NCBI GenBank assembly: GCA_029001845.1
Contig: JAREWP010000027.1
Location: 1-52,248, forward strand
Source: Candidatus Magnetocorallium paracelense
GTDB taxonomy: Bacteria; Nitrospirota; Thermodesulfovibrionia; Thermodesulfovibrionales; Magnetobacteriaceae
Length of the DNA stretch: 52,248 nt
Reading direction: 5' to 3'
Each line of letters begins with the position of its first letter. Positions within the stretch are counted from its first letter, which is position 1. The notes below the pieces were generated by a model. The model was given only the letters and a program-made list of their open reading frames with translations. It had not been told where the DNA came from and did not search any database. Position numbers and translations under genes: made by a program. Shown here piece after piece: positions 7,233-15,897 of the stretch.

Positions 7233-8825
7233 ATGTCCCCATTGTGGTTTTTAGCTGCATTTATATTTGGCGCTGCATCCGGCAAAATAGGATTACCCCC
7301 GTTGGTGGGATATTTACTTGCCGGCTTTGTCCTTAATAGTTTTAATATTGAGGGTAATGAAACACTGGTAAAAGTTGCCGATGCAGGCGTTACACTGCTC
7401 CTTTTTACTATCGGTCTGAAACTAAAAATTAAAAGCCTTGCAAAACCGGAAGTTTGGGCCGGTACATCTATTCATATGGTCATCACAGTGGCTGTTTTCA
7501 GTCTTTTAATGTGGACTTTCGGATTGTTTAGACTTCCCTTATTTGATCAGTTGAATGGATATTCCACGGTATTGATTGCGTTTGCTTTGAGTTTTTCAAG
7601 CACTGTATTTGCAGTTAAAGTATTAGAGGAAAAAAAGGAGATGGCATCACGACATGCTGCCGCCGCTATCGGTATTCTAATCATGCAGGATATTGTTGCT
7701 GTTATCTTTTTGGCCGGTTCGACCGGAAAAATACCATCTCCATGGGCATTGCTTCTCTTGGCTTTGCTTTTTATCATGAAACCTGCATTGATAAAGTTCA
7801 TGGCGCGATGCGGTCATGGAGAGCTGCTGATGTTGTTCGGGATACTGATGACTGTTGCCGGTTACAGCAGCTTTGAACTCGTTGGATTAAAAGGAGATTT
7901 AGGCGCGTTGGTTTTTGGAATGCTTTTAGCCAACCATTCCAAGTCCTCTGAACTTGCGGAGAGGCTGCTTGGTTTCAAGGATCTTTTTCTAATCGGCTTC
8001 TTTTTGAATATAGGTATTTCCGGCTCTCCAACAATGACAGGATTTTTAATTGCACTTGTATTGGCTTTTGTCATGCTGTTCAAGGCAGGATTGTTTTTTA
8101 TCATTTTAACACGTTTCAAATTACGCTCGCGAACATCTATGCTCGCCTCTTTTAGTTTGGCGAATTATAGTGAATTCGGCCTTATTGTTGGTTCCATTGG
8201 CGTGGCCAACAGTTGGATCAGCAGTGAATGGCTGGTGGTCATTGCAATTGCACTTTCCATCACTTTTATTATAGCGGCGCCTTTAAATTCGGCCGCCCAT
8301 CGTATTTACGCTCGTTTTTCAAATCGTCTTAAATATTTTGAGACCTCTAAACGTCTGGCTGAGGATAAACCGATTGATACGGGTAATGCCGAGATTGCCA
8401 TTATTGGTATGGGTGGTATCGGTACGAGCGCATATGATGAAATGAGAAATCGTTATGGCAATATTATTATTGGAATTGATTTCAATACCGAAAAAGTTGA
8501 GTCACATCAAAGAGCCGGCAGAAATGTTGTCTATGGAGATGCCGAAGACAGTGATTTCTGGGAACGTATCGAACCTGTCAGTAGTAATGTGATGTTAGTG
8601 ATGCTTGCTTTATCTGATCCAAAGACAAGCATATTTGCAATCCATCAGATGAAAGAAAAAGGTTATAAAGGACAAATCACAGCATCAGTACGCTATGATG
8701 ATGAAATAGAAGTATTGAAAAATGGAGGGGTTGATGCGGTTTACAGTTTATATGAAGAAGCTGGGGTCGGCTTCGCTGATCATGTGTGTGAGCATATGAA
8801 TTACTGTAAACTTAAAAATCAGTAG
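7233..8825 (+). CDS. Kef/CPA2-type monovalent cation/proton antiporter with RCK domain
   Basis: 530 residues. The first ~370 residues form a chain of about 12 hydrophobic helices with the CPA2 start pattern LPPLVGYLLAGFVL, GVTLLLFTIGLKLKIKSL and FSSTVFAVKVLEEK. Residues ~390-520 form a TrkA-N/RCK Rossmann domain with a nucleotide-binding glycine motif (IAIIGMGGIGTSAYDEM) and acidic strand end GIDFN. It would exchange K+ or Na+ for protons across the inner membrane under control of a bound dinucleotide. There is no TrkA-C domain. Assignment to the Kef-like family is secure, but ion specificity cannot be read from sequence. It appears to be a single-gene unit flanked by repeats. Confidence 0.92.
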   Translation: MSPLWFLAAFIFGAASGKIGLPPLVGYLLAGFVLNSFNIEGNETLVKVADAGVTLLLFTIGLKLKIKSLAKPEVWAGTSIHMVITVAVFSLLMWTFGLFRLPLFDQLNGYSTVLIAFALSFSSTVFAVKVLEEKKEMASRHAAAAIGILIMQDIVAVIFLAGSTGKIPSPWALLLLALLFIMKPALIKFMARCGHGELLMLFGILMTVAGYSSFELVGLKGDLGALVFGMLLANHSKSSELAERLLGFKDLFLIGFFLNIGISGSPTMTGFLIALVLAFVMLFKAGLFFIILTRFKLRSRTSMLASFSLANYSEFGLIVGSIGVANSWISSEWLVVIAIALSITFIIAAPLNSAAHRIYARFSNRLKYFETSKRLAEDKPIDTGNAEIAIIGMGGIGTSAYDEMRNRYGNIIIGIDFNTEKVESHQRAGRNVVYGDAEDSDFWERIEPVSSNVMLVMLALSDPKTSIFAIHQMKEKGYKGQITASVRYDDEIEVLKNGGVDAVYSLYEEAGVGFADHVCEHMNYCKLKNQ

Positions 8826-8886
8826 GTAACTGCTGAATTTTGTGTGAAAATACACCAATATATCTTCTATACTAGTATTCAATGTC

Positions 8887-9006
8887 ATTAACTTAAGGAG
8901 CAAAGCACCATCCGCCTTCATCGGCTAAACTCGAAGGCTCCGCTTCGCTGCGCCTTCTCAAACATGACCCGCTTCCGTCGGAAGGTGCTTTGCTCCTTAA
9001 GTTAAT
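8887..9006 (+). repeat. 120-bp palindromic repeat, copy 2
   Basis: The arms ATTAACTTAAGGAGCAAAGC and GCTTTGCTCCTTAAGTTAAT are perfectly complementary over 20 bp or more. The centre CTCGAAGGCTCCGCTTCGCT is the same as in copy 3. It lies between the antiporter and the NDH-2-like gene. Flanks CAATGTC and GGTATTG extend the symmetry slightly. Confidence 0.88.
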
Positions 9007-9098
9007 GGTATTGTACTAGTATTAACAACAATTATTAATATGCCTTTGCATTTAGGAAAATAATCCCTAATCTTGTAAATTCTGTAAGGAGGTTTAAA

Positions 9099-10349
9099 AT
9101 CAAGACAATTCCTAAAATAGTATTAGTAGGGGCAAACTTTGCCGGTTTGGAGCTATCCTTGCAGTTATCAAACGAGATTAAACTAACTGTTATAGATCCG
9201 GAGTCTGATTTTGCATATCTTCCCAATATTCATGAATTGATTTCAGGAACGAAGAGTCCTGAGCAACTCAAACTATCAAAAAGAAAGATACTTCAAATTA
9301 AGGGTCACGAATTTATAGTTGAACGTGTTATTAAAATCGAAACCACTAAAAAATATTTAAAACTTGAATCAGAAGAAAAAATAGGATATGACATATGTAT
9401 AGCCGCCATAGGCGGAGTCAATAATACTTTTGGAATAAAGAATGTCGAAACCAAAAGTATCCCTTTCAAATCAATAGATAACTGCTCTGCCATTGAAGAG
9501 AAGATAAGTCAATTATTTAAAGAGAGAAGAAAAGAAATAAACATAGTAATAGTAGGCGGCGGGATTGAGGGTATTGAGGCTTTAGGAGAAATTCTCAGAA
9601 AATATCGTAAAAAGAAAAACCTTAATGTCAACGTCGTGGAGGCATCCGACCAACTGCTTCCGGGTTTTTCCAATGCCCTTGACATGGAAATCCGCAAGAT
9701 ATGCAAACCATATAAAGTAAATTTCAATACAAAGAGCTCAGTTGTTGTTTTGTCAGACAATAAAGTAGAGCTATCCACCGGTGCGATTCTGCCTTCGGAC
9801 GTCACTATATGGACAGGAGGAGTAAAAGCACCTGCAATTCTTACAGAGTCAGGTCTTATAGGTAATAATGACAAGTGGGCTCTTGTTGATGAGAATCTTA
9901 AGAGTAAATATGCTGATAATGTTTTTATACTTGGAGACGCCGCTCAATTACCTGAACCGATAAGCAAGCAGGCTTATCACGCCATTAAGATGGGGAAGCT
10001 TATGTCAGACAACCTGAATAGAATAATAAAGGGCAAAGTTCTTCAAGCTTTTAAACCGTCAAGCAAGCCTACAATAATAACCTTCGGTGACTTAGATACT
10101 TTTTTTGTTCATAGTGATTTTGTAATAGCAGGTCAAAGTTTATCACTATTAAAGGAAAGCATATATCGCTATGTTATGAACCATTACACATCAACAAACA
10201 ATTTAAGCTCGTTGCTTTCCATTCCGGAAGATATTGGAAAAAGTGCTATCGATATTATAAGAGGTTCCGATAATTTGATTTCCGCCATACTGAGTCTGCC
10301 AAACACAAGAATATTAAGTCAGACATTTCTTAAATTAAGAAATCAGTAA
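9099..10349 (+). CDS. NDH-2-like FAD/NAD(P) oxidoreductase, non-standard start codon
   Basis: About 416 residues if started at ATC 9099. The frame opens IKTIPKIVLVGANFAGLE, the Rossmann FAD motif, which any shorter TTG start at 9147 would destroy. A strong SD, AAGGAGG at 9086-9092, stands six bases before the ATC, exactly where ATG would be expected. No ATG, GTG or TTG occurs between the upstream stop at 9036 and the motif. A second dinucleotide motif IVIVGGGIEGIEALGE lies at about 147-163, and the second FAD motif is VFILGDAAQLPEP. This is the type II NADH dehydrogenase / sulfide-quinone reductase superfamily. The catalytic cysteines of sulfide-quinone reductases are not apparent, so an NADH:quinone-type role is more likely. 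It has a membrane-surface C-terminus rather than membrane helices. Confidence 0.8.
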   Translation: MKTIPKIVLVGANFAGLELSLQLSNEIKLTVIDPESDFAYLPNIHELISGTKSPEQLKLSKRKILQIKGHEFIVERVIKIETTKKYLKLESEEKIGYDICIAAIGGVNNTFGIKNVETKSIPFKSIDNCSAIEEKISQLFKERRKEINIVIVGGGIEGIEALGEILRKYRKKKNLNVNVVEASDQLLPGFSNALDMEIRKICKPYKVNFNTKSSVVVLSDNKVELSTGAILPSDVTIWTGGVKAPAILTESGLIGNNDKWALVDENLKSKYADNVFILGDAAQLPEPISKQAYHAIKMGKLMSDNLNRIIKGKVLQAFKPSSKPTIITFGDLDTFFVHSDFVIAGQSLSLLKESIYRYVMNHYTSTNNLSSLLSIPEDIGKSAIDIIRGSDNLISAILSLPNTRILSQTFLKLRNQ

Positions 10350-10475
10350 AAAAGAGAAAGATTTGATTTTAGTGAGTTTCTTTGACCAATGAGGAGAATA
10401 AATAAGGTAAAAGCAATCGAACTGTGGGAGGCTGTTTTTTTAATCAATGAATTCAAATCATGGAGGTTTACCTGA

Positions 10476-10859
10476 ATGAAATATATCGTAAATACTCAGA
10501 AAACAATAGAGCAGGCAAATAAAGACCTGGAAGAAGCCATTATTCGGAATAAATTCGGAGTGTTACACACACATGACCTAAAAGCGACAATGAAAAGTAA
10601 AGGAGTGGATTTCTCTGACGAGTGCAGAATACTTGAAGTCTGTAATCCCCAAAAAGCAAAGGCCGTATTGTCAGAAGATATGAGTCTAAACATGGTTTTG
10701 CCCTGTAGGATATCAGTGTGGGAAGAAAAGGGACAGGTAAAAATAGGAGCGCTAAAGCCGACTGCTCTCTTATCTTCCTTAAGTAACAGCGAAGAGCTTA
10801 AATCAATTGCAGAAGAGGTAGAACAAACTTTATTAACCATCATTGAAGAGTCAAAATAA
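10476..10859 (+). CDS. DUF302 family protein
   Basis: 127 residues with GGAGG before the ATG. The order of elements matches DUF302: an N-terminal helix with TIEQANKDLEEAIIRNKFGV, the strand-loop FSDECRILEVCNPQKAKAVL, and MVLPCRISVWEEKGQVKIG followed by LKPTALLS. These small alpha/beta proteins are often found beside respiratory or sulfur oxidoreductases, and their function is not established. It follows the flavoprotein by 126 bp on the same strand and may be co-expressed. The cysteine in NPQ context and the PCRI cysteine are typical of the family. Confidence 0.8.
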   Translation: MKYIVNTQKTIEQANKDLEEAIIRNKFGVLHTHDLKATMKSKGVDFSDECRILEVCNPQKAKAVLSEDMSLNMVLPCRISVWEEKGQVKIGALKPTALLSSLSNSEELKSIAEEVEQTLLTIIEESK

Positions 10860-10913
10860 TAGTCGTCATTCCGGTGAAAACCGGAATCCAGGGGAGTTGA
10901 AATAAGGGGAGAG

Positions 10914-11044
10914 AGTTTCTAATGCTTTTTAAAACAGAGGCTTTGGGCTATCTCAAAGAGTCGGATTTAAAGCTGATGGAAGCCCTTTATAATGAATATA
11001 AAAAACTTCTGTCAGAGAAGGAATCAGGTGGAGCAAGGCAGTAA
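10914..11044 (+). pseudogene. Duplicated 3' tail of a PhnD-like gene
   Basis: 131 bp here match 20014-20144, the last 43 codons of the second PhnD-like gene, with only two visible differences (CTGATGG for CCGATGG, and GGAGCAAGG for GGAACAAGG). The frame reads to the same stop codon. Nothing of the preceding gene remains: an inverted-repeat type sequence CCGGTGAAAACCGG lies just upstream. It is followed within 16 bp by another PhnD-like gene, so it probably marks a lost or recombined tandem paralogue. Confidence 0.85.
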
Positions 11045-11059
11045 AATTGAGCGCTTTTT

Positions 11060-12004
11060 ATGAATATACGTCTTTTGTTTATTATAGTCATCATATTTTT
11101 AATAAGCTGTGAGAATGAGACAGCACGGCTTGAGATCAATCCTGAAGACAACATAAACAAGGTTGAACTGAATAAACTTATAGAAAGTACGAATGAAAGT
11201 CTGTTTTTATTTGGCTTCGATTTACGCTCCAGCCCTCAGGAAGACGCGCGACAATATGTCCCCTTTTTGGATTATCTGGAGAAAACAACAGATTTAAGTT
11301 TTGAGCTTCGATTTACTCCTTCCGACAACAATATAATCGATGATTTGGGTAGAGGAATTGTGAAATTTGCGGCAATCGGAGCAGGCAGTTATATACAGGC
11401 CCGGAGAAAGTACGATGTTATTCCCCTGGTAAGAGGGATTAATGAATTTAATAAAGCGGAATACCGTTCAGTTATAGCAGTATCCAACGACAGCCCCATA
11501 AGCACCATACAAGAGCTGTCAGGTAAACGTTTGGCTTTTGGAAGTTTTACATCCACGCAAGGGCATATCATACCCAGAATTGTTCTTATTAATTATGGCA
11601 TAACTCTGGAAGACCTGGGCTATTACGAATACCTCGGATCCCATTTCGACTGTGCGAATGCCGTCATTTCGAACCAATTTGATGCATGTGGCTTACAGGA
11701 TACGATGGGAGAAGGGCTGGCTCAGGAAGGTCGATTTCGAATCATTTACAGATCAAAGTATTACCCCTCCAGCGGTATCGCTGCAAACAAGGATCTATCT
11801 CCTGATGTATTGATTAAAGTAAAGCGAGCGTTACTTGATTTTGAACCTAAAGGAGGTAACGCTGCAAATCTGTACAAATGGGAAAAAACTGAAATGCCAA
11901 ATGGCTTTGTTGAAGCGCATGATGAAGACTATGAGGAGCTTCGTCATTATATTAATGAGTTTAATATTTTCCCGGAACCGGAAAAATCTCATAAAAAAGA
12001 GTGA
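11060..12004 (+). CDS. PhnD-like periplasmic-binding lipoprotein
   Basis: 314 residues. The N-terminus has a short hydrophobic signal and lipobox LISC with the lipidation Cys at 17. The mature part fits the phosphate/phosphonate-binding PhnD family: a first lobe with a DARQYVPFLDYLE helix, the ligand-loop area FAAIGAGSYIQARRKY, and a second-lobe entry PISTIQELSGKRLAFGSFTS. Proteins of this group either feed ABC transporters or act as extracellular sensors for kinases. No permease or ATPase gene is nearby, and a membrane histidine kinase follows 294 bp downstream, so sensing is the better guess. It is likely anchored to the outer face of the inner membrane or to the outer membrane. Confidence 0.82.
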   Translation: MNIRLLFIIVIIFLISCENETARLEINPEDNINKVELNKLIESTNESLFLFGFDLRSSPQEDARQYVPFLDYLEKTTDLSFELRFTPSDNNIIDDLGRGIVKFAAIGAGSYIQARRKYDVIPLVRGINEFNKAEYRSVIAVSNDSPISTIQELSGKRLAFGSFTSTQGHIIPRIVLINYGITLEDLGYYEYLGSHFDCANAVISNQFDACGLQDTMGEGLAQEGRFRIIYRSKYYPSSGIAANKDLSPDVLIKVKRALLDFEPKGGNAANLYKWEKTEMPNGFVEAHDEDYEELRHYINEFNIFPEPEKSHKKE

Positions 12005-12080
12005 CATGCCAGAGCGCCTCTTCCTAAAATGTCGGCAGATGAATAAATCAAGAGGATTGACGAAAAAAGCAATTTATCTA

Positions 12081-12239
12081 AAAACAGCAGTCAGCTATCA
12101 GTGGTCAGCCTTCAGCCATGGAAAGTATTGATGTTATGTTAATAATAAGCTTCACCTTATTGGTGAATCTTTTTTGAACCATAAAGTGTTTCAATGAAAG
12201 AGCTGACAGATGATGACTGACTGCTAAATGCTGTTTTTA
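12081..12239. repeat. TCAGC-rich dispersed repeat, copy 2
   Basis: It starts AAAACAGCAGTCAGCTATCA and ends GACTGCTAAATGCTGTTTTT, so the two ends are imperfectly inverted. The middle has the shared hairpin CTTCACCTTATTGGTGAA. It fills most of the gap between the PhnD-like lipoprotein and the histidine kinase. Confidence 0.8.
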
Positions 12240-12298
12240 TTACTTTAGTTTGAACTATCAGTAAAACACTTTTAAAATCAGGATTTACTTTATGTACT

Positions 12299-13726
12299 AT
12301 GAGATTACAAACTAAATACATACTTCTAATCATTTTTATCATAACGCTCTCTGCTGTTTTGATCTCCATGTTGTCCAATAAAATATTTCATTATACCCTT
12401 GAAAGTGAGTACAAACATAAAGGTGAAATTATAACTTACGTCCTTAAGGAATTAATCAGCAAATCTGTTATTAATAATGATGTGCTCTCAACAAAGGAAG
12501 CGATAGATAAGATTGTGAATGAGAATAATGAGATCGAATATATTTACATTTTCGGATTTGACGGCAGGATTTTTACTTACACCTTTGAGGGGGGCTTCCC
12601 CAGGTCATTGGCGAAGGCGACAAACGATTCTATTGAAAACAACGGAGTAACAATAAATAAATACCTGCTGAGGGGAGTAGAAATTTTTGAAGTATCATCG
12701 TTATTGATTAAAGGTATGAAAGCTCGTGTCCATATTGGCTTAAATGAAAGCCGCATTCATATGCAGGCTGGGAAAATGGACAACCACATAATTATGCTTT
12801 CCTTCATCGTCGCTTTAGTCGGCATTTTACTCAGTTTTTATTTAAGTCATCGTGTATCGGTTCCGCTTAAATTATTAACGAACGCCATAAGAGATTTTGG
12901 CAAGGGAAAGAATAAAACAGATGTCTCACTTTCGAGCGGCAGTACGGAAGTAGTAGAACTAATGAACTCCTTTAATGTAATGATTGAGGAACGAAAGACA
13001 TTGGAGAAGGAATTAAGACAAAGAGAGGCTGAACTGCTTCAATTGAATTCAGAACTGAAGGATTTTACTACGATAGCCTCTCATGACCTGCAGGAGCCTT
13101 TACGAAAAGTAGTCGCCTTTGCAGACAGGTTACAGGATAAATATTCTGCTGTATTAGATGAGAACGGCATGGATTATCTTAAAAGGATGCAAAAAGCCGC
13201 TTTAAGGATGAGTTTATTAATTGAGGACTTGTTGAAGCTTTCAAGAGTATCGACAAAATCATGTTCCTTTGAGCCTGTTGATCTTAACAAAACAATAAAT
13301 AATGTTTTAAATGATCTGGAAATGAGAATATCACAATCTGAAGCTGAAATTACTACAGGACATTTGCCTGTTATAGAAGCCGATAGAGTGCAAATGCATC
13401 AATTATTCCAAAACATACTCTCTAACGCTCTAAAATACAGGACGAGTGGCAGGAATCCTGTTATTACGATAGAAAGTGATATGCACGATGATCGCTTCTG
13501 TGATATAGCAATACATGATAATGGAATTGGATTTGAGGAGCATCATTTTTACCGAATTCTCAAACCTTTCCAACGTTTGCACGGACATACGGAATATGAG
13601 GGTAACGGGATGGGGCTTGCCATATGTAATAAGATAATTCAACGTCACGGAGGCAGCTTTACAGCTAAAAGCGAACCGGGCGAAGGCTCCACTTTTTTTA
13701 TAAAATTACGGCTGAAAAGTAATTAA
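12299..13726 (+). CDS. Membrane histidine kinase (HAMP, HisKA, HATPase)
   Basis: 475 residues. TM1 7-26, a periplasmic domain of about 135 residues, TM2 about 163-183, HAMP about 184-235, a coiled coil, then the phosphoacceptor helix with H262 in ASHDLQEPLRK. The ATPase domain has the N box NILSNALKY, G1 DNGIGFEE, an F-box-like region FQRLHG and G2 GNGMGLAICNKIIQRHGG. The HDLQEPL H box groups it with phytochrome-type kinases. It senses through its periplasmic domain and possibly through the PhnD-like lipoprotein encoded just upstream. No partner regulator lies directly downstream. The start ATG lacks a strong SD, but upstream in-frame options are worse. Confidence 0.9.
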   Translation: MRLQTKYILLIIFIITLSAVLISMLSNKIFHYTLESEYKHKGEIITYVLKELISKSVINNDVLSTKEAIDKIVNENNEIEYIYIFGFDGRIFTYTFEGGFPRSLAKATNDSIENNGVTINKYLLRGVEIFEVSSLLIKGMKARVHIGLNESRIHMQAGKMDNHIIMLSFIVALVGILLSFYLSHRVSVPLKLLTNAIRDFGKGKNKTDVSLSSGSTEVVELMNSFNVMIEERKTLEKELRQREAELLQLNSELKDFTTIASHDLQEPLRKVVAFADRLQDKYSAVLDENGMDYLKRMQKAALRMSLLIEDLLKLSRVSTKSCSFEPVDLNKTINNVLNDLEMRISQSEAEITTGHLPVIEADRVQMHQLFQNILSNALKYRTSGRNPVITIESDMHDDRFCDIAIHDNGIGFEEHHFYRILKPFQRLHGHTEYEGNGMGLAICNKIIQRHGGSFTAKSEPGEGSTFFIKLRLKSN

Positions 13727-14024
13727 AGTGCAACACTTATGGGTTCTGGCCGGCTTACCCAAGGCTGAAAAGCCGGAAGCTGAATATCAAAAAGCAGCGT
13801 AGTTGTATTAGATTTTAAAGGCAATGCACATGATCGATAATGCAATTTCGTCTTTTAATGACCTGTATATGTTAACTTTATTCATATTTGACGAGAGGGG
13901 GACCATTAAAAATGAAACTGTCAGCCCCCTTGCTGAATTATAGAGAATAATACGCCGTGAAATCCTAATTATGGGACAGGCTCTAATTACGGTTTGCTTT
14001 CCGCAACACTCATATGTATAAACT
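13727..14024. other. Non-coding stretch after the kinase
   Basis: A 37-codon frame at 13830-13943 reads MIDNAISSFNDLYMLTLF and then FDERGTIKNETVSPLAEL, but it has no good SD and no recognised family. GGCCGGCTTACCC/GAAAAGCCGG near 13748-13780 can form a small hairpin that may end the kinase transcript. Nothing else is evident. Confidence 0.3.
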
Positions 14025-14182
14025 AAAAACAGCAGTCAGCTATCAGCGGTCAGCTTTCAGCTAAGGAAAATACCGATATTGCGCTAATAATAAGCGTCAC
14101 CGTAAGGGTGAAAGAGTTTTGAACAGCAAAGCTTTGTAATTAAAAGGCTGATAGCTGAAGGCTGACCGCTAAATGCTTTTTT
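14025..14182. repeat. TCAGC-rich dispersed repeat, copy 3
   Basis: It begins AAAAACAGCAGTCAGCTATC and ends GGCTGACCGCTAAATGCTTTTTT. Arms AGCGGTCAGCTTTCAGC and GCTGAAGGCTGACCGCT are closely complementary, making this the most symmetrical copy. The middle hairpin is CGTCACCGTAAGGGTGA. Confidence 0.82.
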
Positions 14183-14279
14183 CAGGCCTGTTGATTTTTT
14201 GCTTCTATTGTGCTAAACTTCATTTGTATTACAAAATATTCTAACATATAGACGATAAAATCAGAGAGAATCTTTACTT

Positions 14280-14471
14280 ATGAAAGATAAGCTGCTCACA
14301 ATAAGAATGTCACATGAAGATTATGAATGCCTCAAAAAGAATGTCGTTGAGGGGGAATCTGTTTCTGCCTATATACGTTTATTAATCAAGCATCATTTAA
14401 AACAAAAATGTTATGAATCTCAAGACATAGATCATTTTGGTCTATATAACTCAAACGAAGGTCGGAGGTAA
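14280..14471 (+). CDS. Small ribbon-helix-helix-type DNA-binding protein
   Basis: 63 residues. The start KLLTIRMSHEDYECLKK followed by ESVSAYIRLLIKHHLKQ fits a ribbon-helix-helix fold: a beta strand with alternating residues, then two helices. Such proteins bind DNA as dimers, often controlling their own or a neighbouring gene. It ends five bases before the ATG of the secreted LamG protein, and the SD of that gene lies inside its last codons, so the two are translationally linked. There is no toxin partner, so an antitoxin role is not supported. Confidence 0.65.
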   Translation: MKDKLLTIRMSHEDYECLKKNVVEGESVSAYIRLLIKHHLKQKCYESQDIDHFGLYNSNEGRR

Positions 14472-14475
14472 ATTT

Positions 14476-15456
14476 ATGAGACGTTTAGTTTTAGGTGCAT
14501 TATTATTAACTTTTGTATTAATCTTCAGTGGAGCAGCTCAGGCTGATCTGGATGACGGATTGGTAGCATATTATCCATTTAACGGCAATGCCAATGATGA
14601 AAGCGGTAACGGGCATGATGGAACCGTGTATGGCGCCACTTTAACCAAAGACAGATTTGGAAATGAGTACAGCGCTTACAGTTTCGATGGTTCAAGTAAT
14701 TATATTGAAATGATATCGTCAGAGAGTTTAAATCCGGGTGCAGACAGTTTTTCTTATTCCCTGTGGTTTAAGACGACCAATAGTTCTTTAGGATATATGG
14801 TTGGCAGGTATGATCATGTCAGCGATTCCGATCCTGAAGTCTGTCAGAACAATACGACCTGGGGTGTACAGTTTTCATCTTCTCAACAATTACTCGGTTA
14901 CTTCAGAGATGAAAACAAATCGGACAGTTGCGATGGAGTGAACATAGAACATCATTCTTTGAGTAATGGTGATTTTCACTTTCTTGCAGCAGTTAGAGAT
15001 AAAGGGACAAACAAGATCAGATATTATATTGACTCTGTGCTCATTGTCGAAACCGACGATTTTTCCGATTCCATTATTGTCGACGACAATTTAAAGGTCG
15101 GCACCCATGGCAATTGGGGAGGCTACTTTAACGGAGTAATCGACGATATACATATTTACAACCGTGCTTTGTCCGAGACCGAGATTCAGGAGCTTTATAG
15201 TGGAAGCGGTATGACAGATGACGAATGCTCGGATGATGACTCTTATCAAAAAGGATTTGATGACGCCATACAGAAATGCAAGAACGATCCTGAATCATGT
15301 GGTATTCATATAAGCGGCGGAGATGGAGACGTTGCCGTTTATGAAAGAGGCACTCTTGATATTCCCTATATTGATGCCGGTATTTTGGGCTGTTATGAGG
15401 ACGCATTGATAACGATTGGCGTGATTTTAGGTTACGAGAAAGTGGAATGTCGGTGA
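14476..15456 (+). CDS. Secreted LamG (concanavalin A-like) domain protein
   Basis: 326 residues. The ATG at 14476 is chosen because GGAGG precedes it and it opens a clear signal peptide (MRRLVLGALLLTFVLIFSGA, cut after AQA). A longer frame from 14437 would bury the signal. The LamG fold follows: DDGLVAYYPFNGNANDESGN, then YSFDGSSNYIEM, SYSLWFKT and the closing GVIDDIHIYNRALSETEIQE. This domain binds carbohydrates or protein surfaces. After it comes an acidic, Cys-containing tail of about 80 residues with no known domain. It is probably released to or displayed on the cell surface, and is co-transcribed with the small ribbon-helix-helix gene. Confidence 0.88.
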   Translation: MRRLVLGALLLTFVLIFSGAAQADLDDGLVAYYPFNGNANDESGNGHDGTVYGATLTKDRFGNEYSAYSFDGSSNYIEMISSESLNPGADSFSYSLWFKTTNSSLGYMVGRYDHVSDSDPEVCQNNTTWGVQFSSSQQLLGYFRDENKSDSCDGVNIEHHSLSNGDFHFLAAVRDKGTNKIRYYIDSVLIVETDDFSDSIIVDDNLKVGTHGNWGGYFNGVIDDIHIYNRALSETEIQELYSGSGMTDDECSDDDSYQKGFDDAIQKCKNDPESCGIHISGGDGDVAVYERGTLDIPYIDAGILGCYEDALITIGVILGYEKVECR

Positions 15457-15477
15457 GAATCGGTTTAATAATCTATT

Positions 15478-15522
15478 GATGTCAAAGAAAGGTATACAAA
15501 ATGACACCTTTTCTTTGGCATC
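15478..15522 (+). terminator. Hairpin after the LamG gene
   Basis: GATGTCAAAGAAAGGT pairs with ACCTTTTCTTTGGCATC around a short loop. There is no long T run directly after, so termination may be weak, but it is followed by a second hairpin at 15562. Confidence 0.55.
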
Positions 15523-15602
15523 ACATTAACTATCCTGAGTATTGTATAATCGGGTTTTGAGAGATGTCCGGCAAGGGTTGTCGGGCATCTTATTGTTTTT
15601 TA
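15519..15602 (+). terminator. Shared 3' module with intrinsic terminator, copy 1
   Basis: The stem AGATGTCCGGCAA / TTGTCGGGCATCT (15562-15590) is followed by TATTGTTTTTT. The stem and about 40 bases before it (ATCACATTAACTA..CCTG, ATTGTAT.ATCGGGTTTTG) closely match the minus-strand sequence 26596-26512, located just after the tandem rhodanese gene. Both copies follow genes for secreted proteins. Confidence 0.75.
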
Positions 15603-15620
15603 AAGCTTGGAGAATGGTTT

Positions 15621-15651
15621 TTGACAGCATCATTCACAAAGGGGATATAAT
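15621..15651 (+). promoter_or_regulatory. Sigma-70-like promoter upstream of the CAGA repeat
   Basis: A consensus -35 TTGACA (15621-15626) and a consensus -10 TATAAT (15646-15651) are separated by 19 bp, slightly long. Transcription would start near 15658, only about ten bases before the CAGA tandem repeat, and run into the beta-helix gene at 15898 with a 240-base leader. Confidence 0.55.
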
Positions 15652-15667
15652 AGTGGCGATAAATTTG

Positions 15668-15715
<48 letters not shown>

Positions 15716-15897
15716 AAACAATTCCTTAAGTGGAACTTTCCGTCAAACATACTTCACATCACATATCCTGCTATACTCCTGTTTTTCATCTCACACACAA
15801 AAGATAATCTTTGCATTTTTTCACATTTCGTATAAAGGGACAACGGTATGTATTGTCCTACATTCTATCTCTATTTATATAATCGGAGGTTCTGGAA

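Noticed and set aside
14280-14471. Ribbon-helix-helix protein as an antitoxin
   Set aside because: The adjacent gene encodes a secreted LamG protein rather than a small toxin.
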